A stretch of DNA of 8,688 nucleotides from positions 1-8,688 of the forward strand of contig CAZZGX010000013.1 of the NCBI GenBank assembly GCA_964653715.1, in the 5' to 3' direction. The notes beneath the pieces were generated by a model. It saw nothing but the letters and a program-made list of their open reading frames with translations, was not told the DNA's origin and did no database searches. Positions 1 to 6,352 of this stretch are shown here, piece by piece; the stretch's first letter is position 1, and every line of letters starts with the position of its first letter. A program made the translations under genes and the position numbers. The stretch comes from CAZZGX01 sp964653715 (GTDB lineage: Bacteria; Patescibacteriota; Minisyncoccia; Ryanbacterales; GWA2-47-10b).

Positions 1-11
1 AAAAATAAATT

Positions 12-18
12 AAAAGGA
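12..18 (+). promoter_or_regulatory. Shine-Dalgarno of the SDR gene
   Basis: The bases AAAAGGA end three bases before the ATG at 22. The AAGG core is modest and slightly close to the start, but it supports this start codon. No promoter is visible in the 21 bases before the gene, so the gene is either within an operon or its promoter lies upstream of the window. Confidence 0.55.
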
Positions 19-21
19 AAA

Positions 22-750
22 ATGATCGATACGTTTTTGCGACCAACGCATATTTCCGATGATCTCAAAAATGTTGTCATTCTTGTAACGGGTGCAGGGC
101 GGGGCATCGGCAAAGCAATTGCTGAAGCGCTTCGCAAGGAAGGCGCCTCGCTTGCTCTTTTTTCGCTCGACGAAGAGGAGCTTCATCTGGCATTTCCAGA
201 GAAGGATGAAAAGATTTTGCTTATTACGGGCAACGTAACTTCGGAAAAAGATACACTTTATGCAATTTCAAAGACGCTCGATCGGTTTGGCAAAATCGAT
301 GTGCTGATTAACAACGCGGGAATCAATATTGAAAAACCGCTTGATGAAACTTCTCTCGCCGAATTTCATTCTATTTTTGATACGAACGTTCAGGGCGTAT
401 TTTTGATGACGCGCGGGGTGCTTCCCCATATGAAAAAGAAGAAAGAAGGCTTCATTATTAATATTGGCTCCAAGATTAGCCACAATACCAATGTAGCGCC
501 GTCTAAAGTACTCTATGCCGCTACAAAATACGCAGTCGAAGGATTTTCGTTCGCGCTGGGCAAGGAGCTCAAGCCTTTTGGCATTCGCGTTACCTGTTTG
601 ATGCCGGGAACGGTTAACACATTTTTGTCGCTTGCGCACAATAAATTTCTCTCTCCGCATGAACTTGCAGCACTCGTTGTCATGCTCATACGGTTTAAAG
701 ATTTGGATTTTGAAAGTATCGTCGTCAAATCCATCCGGCAAGATATCTAA
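22..750 (+). CDS. SDR family NAD(P)-dependent oxidoreductase
   Basis: A classical short-chain dehydrogenase/reductase of 242 aa, close to the usual 250, predicted to be cytosolic and to reduce or oxidise a carbonyl/alcohol with NAD(P). The Rossmann glycine motif TGAGRGIG is at residues 23-30, NNAG at 97-100, the catalytic tetrad is N122, S150, Y165 and K169 (YAATK), and the MPG turn is at 194-196. The serine lies 15 residues before the tyrosine, about two more than is typical, so a small insertion sits in that loop. The end of strand beta-2 reads LFSLDEEE, with neither the usual Asp nor an obvious Arg pair, so cofactor preference cannot be read off. The substrate-binding region after PG is short. 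The substrate is unknown; a role in sugar or lipid modification for the neighbouring envelope genes is only a guess. It ends 56 bases before the next gene, which has its own promoter. Confidence 0.93.
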   Translation: MIDTFLRPTHISDDLKNVVILVTGAGRGIGKAIAEALRKEGASLALFSLDEEELHLAFPEKDEKILLITGNVTSEKDTLYAISKTLDRFGKIDVLINNAGINIEKPLDETSLAEFHSIFDTNVQGVFLMTRGVLPHMKKKKEGFIINIGSKISHNTNVAPSKVLYAATKYAVEGFSFALGKELKPFGIRVTCLMPGTVNTFLSLAHNKFLSPHELAALVVMLIRFKDLDFESIVVKSIRQDI

Positions 751-765
751 AGAGCCGCGTACAGC

Positions 766-794
766 TTGCTTTCTTTAAAAAGTTATGGTATAGT
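766..794 (+). promoter_or_regulatory. Extended -10 promoter of the envelope operon
   Basis: A -35-like TTGCTT at 766-771 is separated by exactly 17 bases from TATAGT at 789-794, which is preceded by TGG (786-788), an extended -10 element. Transcription would begin near 801, giving a leader of about 6 nt before the ATG at 807. No Shine-Dalgarno lies between the promoter and the start. This probably drives all genes from 807 to 5954. Confidence 0.75.
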
Positions 795-806
795 TTTATT
801 ACAGTC

Positions 807-2360
807 ATGAATAGCGTAAATGGAAAAAATTTAATAGCAACAAGGCTTTTTTTGTTTGTTTCTGCCCTCATTCTGATTATGAGTGTGCGGGGTGTTCCCG
901 GAAATCCCACAGCAGATACACTCAACGATCCGAAATGGAAAGAAGAGGGGCCTCTTGAACTTTCGCCCGATCGTGGCCGTTTCGCGCTTACGTATTCGGT
1001 TGTTGAAGATCATTCATTTTTTTTCTCCATACCGGTTGCTCGTTTTACAACGCCTGACCTCGGATACGCAAACGGCAAATACGTTTCACTTTTTGCGCCT
1101 GGCCTCTCGTTCATTATTATTCCGGGATATCTTGTGGGGAAAATGTTTGGCGCCTCCCAATTTGGAGCGTTTTTGGTGGTAACATTTTTTGCTTTTATCA
1201 ATATAGTACTTCTTCGCGCTATCGCAATTCGTTTGGGAGCACATCCAATCGCGGCAAGTATTGGGGCGGCTGTATTCATTTTTGCTTCTCCCGCCTACTC
1301 ATATGCGGCGACGCTGTATCAGCATCACGTTTCCACGTTTCTCATTCTTGCGAGCGTATACCTCCTTATCAGATGGGATACGTTTTGGTCGCTTGCGTGT
1401 GTTTGGTTTTTGAGTGCGACTTCGCTCGTGGTAGATTATCCGAATTTGTTTTTAATGTTTCCGGTTGGGCTCACCGCTCTCGGGCGGATTATATTTGTTC
1501 GAAATGGGAAACTGACAATCCGGCCTTCTAGACTTCTTACTTTTTTTGCGATGATTGTTCCCATCCTATTTTTTCTCTGGTTTAACTATTCATCGTATGA
1601 TAACCCACTCCAACTCTCTGGTACTATTGAAAGCATAGAAGCGCTCGACGCGAACGGCGCTCCCACAAGTTCGGCGATGGCGAAGGATCTTGATTTAGTT
1701 GAAAGAGAAGACATAAGCCATAAAAAAAGAGCGCTCGGATTTTTCAAAACTCGCTATCTGTTAAACGGGTTGTATGTTCATCTCATTAGTCCTGACCGCG
1801 GATCCATAAACTATGCGGCCGCGGCTCTCTTCGGTATCCTTGGCTTTTTTGTTCTGTACAAAACCGTTCCCTGGGTTGCCAATATGTTTTTAGGAATCAT
1901 CGGTGCGGATCTTTTACTCTATTCGATGTGGGGTGACCCGTATGGCGGGTGGGCGTTTGGTTCACGCTATTTGATTCCTACGTATGCAATTCTCGGTATT
2001 GCCGTAGCATTGGCACTCACGCGCTGGCGAAAAAATTATCTTTTTCTCATAGCCTTCCTTATCGTGTTTGCTTCAAGTGTATGGATTAACGCGCTGGGCG
2101 CGATTACTTCAAGTCGCAATCCACCGCAGGTGGAAGTATTAGGGCTTGAGCAGATATCCCAACAGCAGGAGAAATATACTTATGAGCGAAATCTCGATTA
2201 TTTGAATAAAAATAAGGCAAAGTCGTTTATATTTCAAACAATCGGTAAAAAATATCTGACTGCCGCCCAGTATCATCGTATACTCGTTGGGGTTATCGTT
2301 GGCATGATCACAATTTTGCTTTTCTCTTTTGTATTTATGTATCGCGAGGAGAATGTATGA
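807..2360 (+). CDS. Polytopic membrane protein, GT-C glycosyltransferase-like
   Basis: A 517-aa integral membrane protein with roughly 11-12 hydrophobic segments (first at about 12-28, last at about 490-511). Between TM1 and TM2 is a hydrophilic loop of about 60 residues with acidic residues (E67, D68), followed by NGKYVSLFAPG at 90-99 and, late in the protein, YGGWAFGSRYLIP at 379-391. This pattern resembles bacterial GT-C transferases, which move sugars from polyprenyl-phosphate donors on the outer face of the membrane (family knowledge; I have no alignment). A charged loop at about 265-315 lies between membrane segments. Its stop overlaps the next start by ATGA, so the two are translationally coupled. 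There is no Shine-Dalgarno; the start is supported by the promoter spacing and by the hydrophobic segment beginning soon after it. It could instead be a non-catalytic polymer flippase or ligase-type protein. Confidence 0.72.
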   Translation: MNSVNGKNLIATRLFLFVSALILIMSVRGVPGNPTADTLNDPKWKEEGPLELSPDRGRFALTYSVVEDHSFFFSIPVARFTTPDLGYANGKYVSLFAPGLSFIIIPGYLVGKMFGASQFGAFLVVTFFAFINIVLLRAIAIRLGAHPIAASIGAAVFIFASPAYSYAATLYQHHVSTFLILASVYLLIRWDTFWSLACVWFLSATSLVVDYPNLFLMFPVGLTALGRIIFVRNGKLTIRPSRLLTFFAMIVPILFFLWFNYSSYDNPLQLSGTIESIEALDANGAPTSSAMAKDLDLVEREDISHKKRALGFFKTRYLLNGLYVHLISPDRGSINYAAAALFGILGFFVLYKTVPWVANMFLGIIGADLLLYSMWGDPYGGWAFGSRYLIPTYAILGIAVALALTRWRKNYLFLIAFLIVFASSVWINALGAITSSRNPPQVEVLGLEQISQQQEKYTYERNLDYLNKNKAKSFIFQTIGKKYLTAAQYHRILVGVIVGMITILLFSFVFMYREENV

Positions 2361-3982
2361 GCCAGGGAGTTTTTACAATTGAATTTTCGATAGACAAAAA
2401 AGCTTTCTATCGCTTTGCTGGGTACTTGGAGCGGCACGCAATAGTTTTTTTATCGATCATATTAAGTATTATTTCCGTAGCAAGCTTCGTTTACTATTAT
2501 CAAAACGGCCTTGGACTCGCATACAATGATGCGCGTTCGCATCTCGATATTGGTCGGCGCGTTGTGGAGGGATTAAAGCCCGGGCTTGCCCAGTTGGGAA
2601 GCGTTTGGTTGCCGCTCACACATCTTCTGATGGCACTGACTATCTGGAATGATTTTATGTGGCACTCGGGACTTGCGGGCGCCTTGCAGTCGATGATCGC
2701 GTTTGTGGCTACAGGGCTACTCATTTATCTCTATCTGAAAAAACTCGGAGTCGGATTCTTGGGACGTATGGTGGGCGTGCTCGTCTTTGTGGCCAATATC
2801 AACATTCTCTATCTTCAGTCAACGGCGATGACCGAACTATTGCTTCTTGCGACGATGACCGCGGGTGCTTATCAGCTTCTTCGTTGGCACAAGGAAGAAG
2901 ATTCCGTATATCTTATCAAAGCAGCTTTTTGGGTTATGCTCTCGACGCTTGTTCGTTACGATGGATGGTTTTTGTTTTTGTTCGCGTATGTTCTTATTTT
3001 TCTTTACGTGCTCATACGCAAAGGATATTGGGAGGCCGAGGGAATTTCGGTGCTGTTCGCGACGCTCGCGGGATTTGGTATTTTTCTCTGGTTTCTATGG
3101 AATCTGCTCATTTTCAAAGACCCGCTCTATTTCATATTCGGTCCCTATTCAGCATATGCGCAGCAGCGTCAGCTTGAGACGGCGGGCATCCTTATTACAA
3201 AACATAATTGGTTTTTCTCTCTTAAAATTTATTTTTATGCGCTCGCGTACAATTCCGGCGCATTTACGCTTTTTCTCGGGACTATCGGCGCGCTCGTCTT
3301 GTGGTTTGATCGTCGTATTTCATGGATGGTGCGCTATGGCACGATCGCGCTCATAGCCCCATTTTTGTTCAATGTTGTAGCCCTCTACATGGGACATTCG
3401 GTGCTCTTTATCCAAGGGCTTTCGGGAGATACCTGGTTTAATGCACGCTACGGTATTATGATGATGCCGTCGCTCGCTATTTTTATCGGATATCTTGTGC
3501 ATCGCGCGCGGGTAATGCGTGCCGTGCTTGTCGGGTTCTTGGCTTTTACGCTTTTCTTTATGTTTATGAGCGTTGATGCGGTTACTATTGATGACGCGCG
3601 GGTCGGATCAAGCCAGAAAAATGTTTCAGAAGTTTCAGGCTGGTTGAGTGCTCATGCAAAAGACACCAAGGGGTTTATCCTTATTTCGGCAGCCTCGCAC
3701 GATGCCATTATTTTTTCATCCGGACTCCCTATGAAAAAATTTATTCATGAAGGGACGGGAGCGTACTGGCAAAGCGCCATGATAAATCCTGACCGTTGGG
3801 CGCGTTGGATTATTATGCGCACATATTCTGATGAAGACTTAACTTGGCGACTTATTCATACAACACCAGGTTTCGAACGCTACGTGCTCGTTGCAAAATA
3901 TCCATTTGCGGACATCTATGAGCTTAAGCCTGAATATGTTCCTAGGTTGATTACCGATCAAGTATTTACTCAGCAGAAATAG
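2357..3982 (+). CDS. GT-C family glycosyltransferase (GT39/RgtA-D-like membrane protein)
   Basis: A 541-aa protein: a cytosolic N-terminus, TM1 at about 28-48, then a first extracytoplasmic loop containing YNDARSHLDIGRR (56-68). The D58-A-R60-x-H62 motif fits the acidic catalytic loop of GT-C enzymes. It continues with QLGSVWLPLTHLLM (79-92), STAMTELLL (155-163), RYDGW (200-204) and NARYGIMMMP (362-371). About ten further membrane segments follow, ending near 406, and a soluble tail of about 130 residues (410-541), presumably outside the membrane. GT-C enzymes use lipid-phosphate sugars to glycosylate lipids, polymers or proteins; the acceptor here is unknown. This sequence style is one I associate with CPR genomes, where such proteins are usually annotated as RgtA/B/C/D-like. 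It overlaps the preceding gene by 4 bp (reinitiation; GAGGAG at 2347-2352 acts as its Shine-Dalgarno) and leads the hydrolase-like gene by 20 bp. Confidence 0.82.
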   Translation: MSQGVFTIEFSIDKKAFYRFAGYLERHAIVFLSIILSIISVASFVYYYQNGLGLAYNDARSHLDIGRRVVEGLKPGLAQLGSVWLPLTHLLMALTIWNDFMWHSGLAGALQSMIAFVATGLLIYLYLKKLGVGFLGRMVGVLVFVANINILYLQSTAMTELLLLATMTAGAYQLLRWHKEEDSVYLIKAAFWVMLSTLVRYDGWFLFLFAYVLIFLYVLIRKGYWEAEGISVLFATLAGFGIFLWFLWNLLIFKDPLYFIFGPYSAYAQQRQLETAGILITKHNWFFSLKIYFYALAYNSGAFTLFLGTIGALVLWFDRRISWMVRYGTIALIAPFLFNVVALYMGHSVLFIQGLSGDTWFNARYGIMMMPSLAIFIGYLVHRARVMRAVLVGFLAFTLFFMFMSVDAVTIDDARVGSSQKNVSEVSGWLSAHAKDTKGFILISAASHDAIIFSSGLPMKKFIHEGTGAYWQSAMINPDRWARWIIMRTYSDEDLTWRLIHTTPGFERYVLVAKYPFADIYELKPEYVPRLITDQVFTQQK

Positions 3983-4002
3983 TACCTCTCTATCGTGAAG
4001 AA

Positions 4003-5292
4003 ATGTTTTATCGAGTAAACAGAAAATTGTTACAGTGGTTTGTTGTCGGCTGCGCCGTTCTCTGGGGATTATTTTTTTTCGTGAGCGAAGCTCCACCTCC
4101 AACTCTTATTTATATAGCTCCTGAAAAGCCGCAACTTTTCTGGCCGGTCGAATCTATCGATACTATGAAATTATCTCGCGATTTGGCGCGCGAAAAATTG
4201 CGTGATCCTGCTTTTGACGCAACAATCGAGCGTCAGATGAAAAACACAGAGGATGTAGGTGCTACGTATGTGGCAATCGGGACGCCTTATGACGAAGAGT
4301 TTGTACCGATATTGCGGCGATGGGTGGCTGTAGCACGGCTTCATCATCTGCGCGTATGGTTTCGCGGCAACTTTTCTGGCTGGGAAGGATGGTTTGGGTA
4401 TACCAAAATCAGTAGCAGGGAACATCTCGAAAAAACCAAGAAATTTATTCTCTCAAACCCAGACCTTTTTGAAAATGGCGATATTTTTACGTCGTGCCCC
4501 GAGTGCGAAAATGGCGGGCCGGGCGATCCCCGTTTTACGGGGGATGTCGCGGGTCATCGTACGTTTCTTATTGCTTTGCACACCACGGCCACGAATGTTT
4601 TTCGTTCTATTAATAAAAACGTCATTACGAATTATTTTTCAATGAACGCTGACGTAGCGAGGCTTGTGATGAATCCCGAAACGACGCAAGCTCTGGGTGG
4701 CGTTGTGACGCTTGATCATTATGTCCGGTCTCCCGAGGAGCTCATGAAAGACATAGAAGCTATTGCGCGCGCATCTGGCGGCAAAGTTATTCTGGGAGAA
4801 TTTGGAGCCCCTATCCCGGATATCCACGGATCTTTTTCAAGTGAGATGCAGGCTCAATGGATTCGGGATGTACTTGCCCGTCTTATTCAATCAAAGAATG
4901 TAATCGGACTTAACTACTGGGTAGGAGAAGGGGGGACTACGGAAATTTGGAATGGTCGTGGCCTTAAACCGGGAGCTCTTGCACTAGAAGAATATTACAA
5001 ACCTCGAATTGCCCATGGTTTTATAACAGACGAGCTCGATCGTCCAATTTCAGGCGCTCGTATCAAAACCACATACCGCGAAGTTCTTTCCGAGCCAAAT
5101 GGATATTTTGAAATTCCCTATACTGAAAATACCGACATGAATATACGCGTTTGGGCAACAGGTTTTAGCGATACGATAGCTGCGATTGGTTCGCGTGGCG
5201 AACGTTTGGAGATTACTTTGACCCCTATACGCAAGGATTTTTGGTTCAAGGTTCTTGAGTTTGTTCATCGTGCCCTTGGTGGTGTAAAATAA
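4003..5292 (+). CDS. Membrane-anchored glycoside-hydrolase-like TIM barrel with C-terminal CarboxypepD_reg-like domain
   Basis: A 429-aa protein. Residues 9-28 form a single hydrophobic N-terminal anchor without a clear cleavage site, so the rest is probably tethered outside the membrane. Residues about 45-335 look like a (beta/alpha)8 hydrolase of clan GH-A type: strand ends such as GATYVAIGTPYD, HLRVWFRGNFSGW, GDIFTSCPECENGG (candidate acid/base E167 or E169), VVTLDHYV, KVILGEFGAP (candidate nucleophile E266) and GLNYWVGEGG. The NE pair usual in this clan is replaced by PE/CE, so the family is unclear and catalysis is an inference. Residues about 336-407 (AHGFITDELDRPISGARIKT, NGYFEIPY) form a carboxypeptidase-regulatory-like beta-sandwich. 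C165 and C168 could form a disulfide or bind metal. It sits between the GT-C pair and DUF1003, suggesting glycan trimming in the same pathway. The Shine-Dalgarno is poor (GAAG at 3997-4000). Confidence 0.78.
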   Translation: MFYRVNRKLLQWFVVGCAVLWGLFFFVSEAPPPTLIYIAPEKPQLFWPVESIDTMKLSRDLAREKLRDPAFDATIERQMKNTEDVGATYVAIGTPYDEEFVPILRRWVAVARLHHLRVWFRGNFSGWEGWFGYTKISSREHLEKTKKFILSNPDLFENGDIFTSCPECENGGPGDPRFTGDVAGHRTFLIALHTTATNVFRSINKNVITNYFSMNADVARLVMNPETTQALGGVVTLDHYVRSPEELMKDIEAIARASGGKVILGEFGAPIPDIHGSFSSEMQAQWIRDVLARLIQSKNVIGLNYWVGEGGTTEIWNGRGLKPGALALEEYYKPRIAHGFITDELDRPISGARIKTTYREVLSEPNGYFEIPYTENTDMNIRVWATGFSDTIAAIGSRGERLEITLTPIRKDFWFKVLEFVHRALGGVK

Positions 5293-5296
5293 AACT

Positions 5297-5743
5297 ATGA
5301 GGCATTCACCAACCCCGCTCGAAGAACTTCGCACCGCGCACCGTCCGCTCACCGATATAAAAAAAATATCGGAGGCTAGTTTAAGCCCGCTTGAGCGCTT
5401 AGCAGTCAAGGTCACCGAAAGTGTCGGATCGATGGGATTTTTTTTCGTTATCTTTGGTTGGACACTTTTTTGGCTCGCGTGGAACGTTTTTGGACCACAG
5501 GAATTGCGGTTTGACCCGTATCCTGCCTTTGTACTCTGGCTTTTTATTTCGAATATGATTCAGATGCTACTGATGCCACTTATCATGATCGGGCAGAGCC
5601 TCCAAAACAAAGAAGCGAGCGCGCGCTCGAAGAGCGATTTTGAAATTAATTTTAAGGCGGAAAAAGAGATAGAGACAATTATTGAGCACCTCGAAAATCA
5701 AGAGGAGCTTCTCAAAGATTTTCGCGACCGCATGATTCATTAG
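5297..5743 (+). CDS. DUF1003 family membrane protein
   Basis: A 148-aa protein matching the DUF1003 layout: an N-terminal basic and amphipathic region, GS at 44-45, TM1 at about 46-65, the family signature FDPYP at 72-76, TM2 at about 77-98, then MIGQSLQNKEASARSKSDFE (97-116) and a charged coiled-coil-like tail to the end. Family members usually read 'DYEVN.KAE' where this one has DFEINFKAEKE (114-124). The function of DUF1003 is not established; the family is widespread in bacteria as a two-TM inner-membrane protein. It starts 4 bases after the hydrolase stop. There is no good Shine-Dalgarno, but TAAAAT at 5285-5290 is placed exactly 7 bases before the ATG (see findings). Confidence 0.9.
   Translation: MRHSPTPLEELRTAHRPLTDIKKISEASLSPLERLAVKVTESVGSMGFFFVIFGWTLFWLAWNVFGPQELRFDPYPAFVLWLFISNMIQMLLMPLIMIGQSLQNKEASARSKSDFEINFKAEKEIETIIEHLENQEELLKDFRDRMIH
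5352..5372. repeat. Perfect 7-bp inverted repeat with A7 loop inside DUF1003 gene
   Basis: CCGATAT (5352-5358), seven A residues, then ATATCGG (5366-5372), inside codons 19-26 of the DUF1003 gene, followed at once by AGG. On the opposite strand the loop is a T run. It could be a small mRNA hairpin near the start of the gene or chance; no T-run follows it, so it is not an intrinsic terminator. Confidence 0.5.
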
Positions 5744-5744
5744 C

Positions 5745-5954
5745 ATGCCGCTCGAAGAGCTTATTAAAAATCATTGGCTGTTGTTTCTCCTGCTGGCGCT
5801 ATGGAGTTTGCCTTGGAAAGGATGGGCATTGTGGCGTGCCGCGCGGAGGTCCGATACTTTCTGGTTTTTGCTTTTTCTCGTTGTCAACACGCTCGGTATT
5901 CTCGAGATTATTTATATTTTTTTCATCGCTCGGTCATCAGAAAAACTCGATTGA
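5745..5954 (+). CDS. DUF5652 family membrane mini-protein
   Basis: A 69-aa protein with two hydrophobic segments (about 10-22 and 39-61) separated by the family-typical PWKGWALWRAARRSDTFWF (23-41), with NTLGILEIIYIFFIAR (48-63) closing the second segment. I recognise this pattern as DUF5652, found mainly in CPR bacteria and some archaea; its function is unknown. The conserved WKGWALWxAAR loop is basic and probably faces the cytosol. It begins one base after the DUF1003 stop without an independent Shine-Dalgarno, so it is probably translated by coupling. Its stop overlaps the -35 box of the next unit. Confidence 0.88.
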   Translation: MPLEELIKNHWLLFLLLALWSLPWKGWALWRAARRSDTFWFLLFLVVNTLGILEIIYIFFIARSSEKLD

Positions 5955-5978
5955 CGATTTTGAGGGAGCGGCTATTCT
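5951..5978 (+). promoter_or_regulatory. Sigma-70-type promoter of the 5996 gene
   Basis: TTGACG at 5951-5956 (5 of 6 match to the -35 consensus) and TATTCT at 5973-5978 (4 of 6) are separated by 16 bases. Transcription would start near 5985, right at the ribosome-binding site. The -35 box overlaps the stop codon of the DUF5652 gene. Confidence 0.65.
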
Positions 5979-5984
5979 AAAAGT

Positions 5985-5990
5985 AGGAGG
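5985..5990 (+). promoter_or_regulatory. Strong Shine-Dalgarno AGGAGG
   Basis: A consensus AGGAGG, extended by GG, lies five bases before the ATG at 5996. It is by far the best ribosome-binding site in the window and is the main argument that the short reading frame after it is translated. Confidence 0.85.
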
Positions 5991-5995
5991 GGAGT

Positions 5996-6298
5996 ATGCT
6001 AAAAAAGTCGCTTTATACTTGGTATGTTGAGGCGCTTGATAGTTTTACCAATAGTACATTTGCACTCAAGCTTCCCGAAGAAAATTTTCAGCAAGAAGCT
6101 CTCTGCGGGGACGGAGTGCGGCGCGATCTTTGGGAATGCCGATTTTCTAACCTAAATAATTTCAGGAAAAGCCGAGCCGATACATCCCTTCGGTTTCATG
6201 TTTTTAACCGCCGAGGGGTTTGCGGCAAAATACGTTCCTGTGGTTTTCTGTGGGGAAAAGGAATACGCGGCAAGAAGATAAAGAAAAAAGCAGCATGA
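5996..6298 (+). CDS. Small basic hypothetical protein in its own transcription unit
   Basis: A 100-aa protein of unknown function. No signal peptide or membrane segment is seen. The N-terminal half (YTWYVEALDSFTNSTFALKL, residues 7-26, then LCGDGVRRDLWECRF at 36-50) looks like a folded, probably conserved domain, with C37 and C48, and C76 and C82 later. The last 20 residues are strongly basic (GIRGKKIKKKAA at the end), as in nucleic-acid-binding or ribosome-associated proteins. Evidence for expression is stronger than for identity: a TTGACG/TATTCT promoter, an AGGAGG site and a terminator 3 nt after the stop. I have an impression of similar short proteins in Parcubacteria but cannot name a family. 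An alternative is that the region yields a regulatory RNA of about 340 nt; I could not match it to tmRNA, RNase P RNA or SRP RNA. Confidence 0.72.
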   Translation: MLKKSLYTWYVEALDSFTNSTFALKLPEENFQQEALCGDGVRRDLWECRFSNLNNFRKSRADTSLRFHVFNRRGVCGKIRSCGFLWGKGIRGKKIKKKAA

Positions 6299-6301
6299 TA
6301 C

Positions 6302-6326
6302 CCAGCTTCTTGGAAGCTGGTTTTTT
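6302..6326 (+). terminator. Rho-independent terminator
   Basis: A perfect 8-bp stem, CCAGCTTC (6302-6309) with GAAGCTGG (6313-6320), a 3-nt loop, and six T residues at 6321-6326. It ends the unit containing the 5996 gene and probably also any read-through from the 807-5954 operon. Confidence 0.92.
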
Positions 6327-6340
6327 CTTCGGTAAAAAGA

Positions 6341-6346
6341 TACAAT
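6341..6346 (+). promoter_or_regulatory. -10 box placed for a leaderless transcript
   Basis: TACAAT (5 of 6 to TATAAT) ends six bases before the ATG at 6353, so the expected transcription start coincides with the start codon. No Shine-Dalgarno is present between 6327 and 6352. No good -35 is seen; the 16-18 bp position falls in the T-tract of the preceding terminator. Confidence 0.55.
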
Positions 6347-6352
6347 CTACGT

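Noticed and set aside
268..741. Minus-strand open frame of 157 codons
   Set aside because: It lies wholly inside the SDR gene, which has every family motif; its translation is rich in Arg, Phe and Cys with no recognisable domain. It is a shadow frame.
3991..3996. TATCGT at leaderless spacing before the ATG at 4003
   Set aside because: Only 4 of 6 match with no -35, inside a tight operon. Too weak to call a promoter.
4526..4545. ATCCCCGT-TTT-ACGGGGGAT hairpin in the hydrolase-like gene
   Set aside because: A GC-rich stem with one bulge inside coding sequence and no T-run; most simply chance from Gly/Pro/Asp codons.
5050..5415. Minus-strand open frame of 121 codons across the hydrolase/DUF1003 junction
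   Set aside because: Antisense to two genes with clear family motifs; no Shine-Dalgarno or domain.
6186..6218. Imperfect hairpin in the 5996 gene (CCCTTCGGTT with AACCG..GAGGGG)
   Set aside because: It needs a 2-nt bulge and a wobble pair, and lies inside a reading frame. Alone it is not evidence for a structured RNA.
5985..6326. tmRNA, RNase P RNA or SRP RNA of about 340 nt
   Set aside because: None of the conserved segments of these RNAs that I know was seen, and a strong Shine-Dalgarno plus an intact frame favour a protein.
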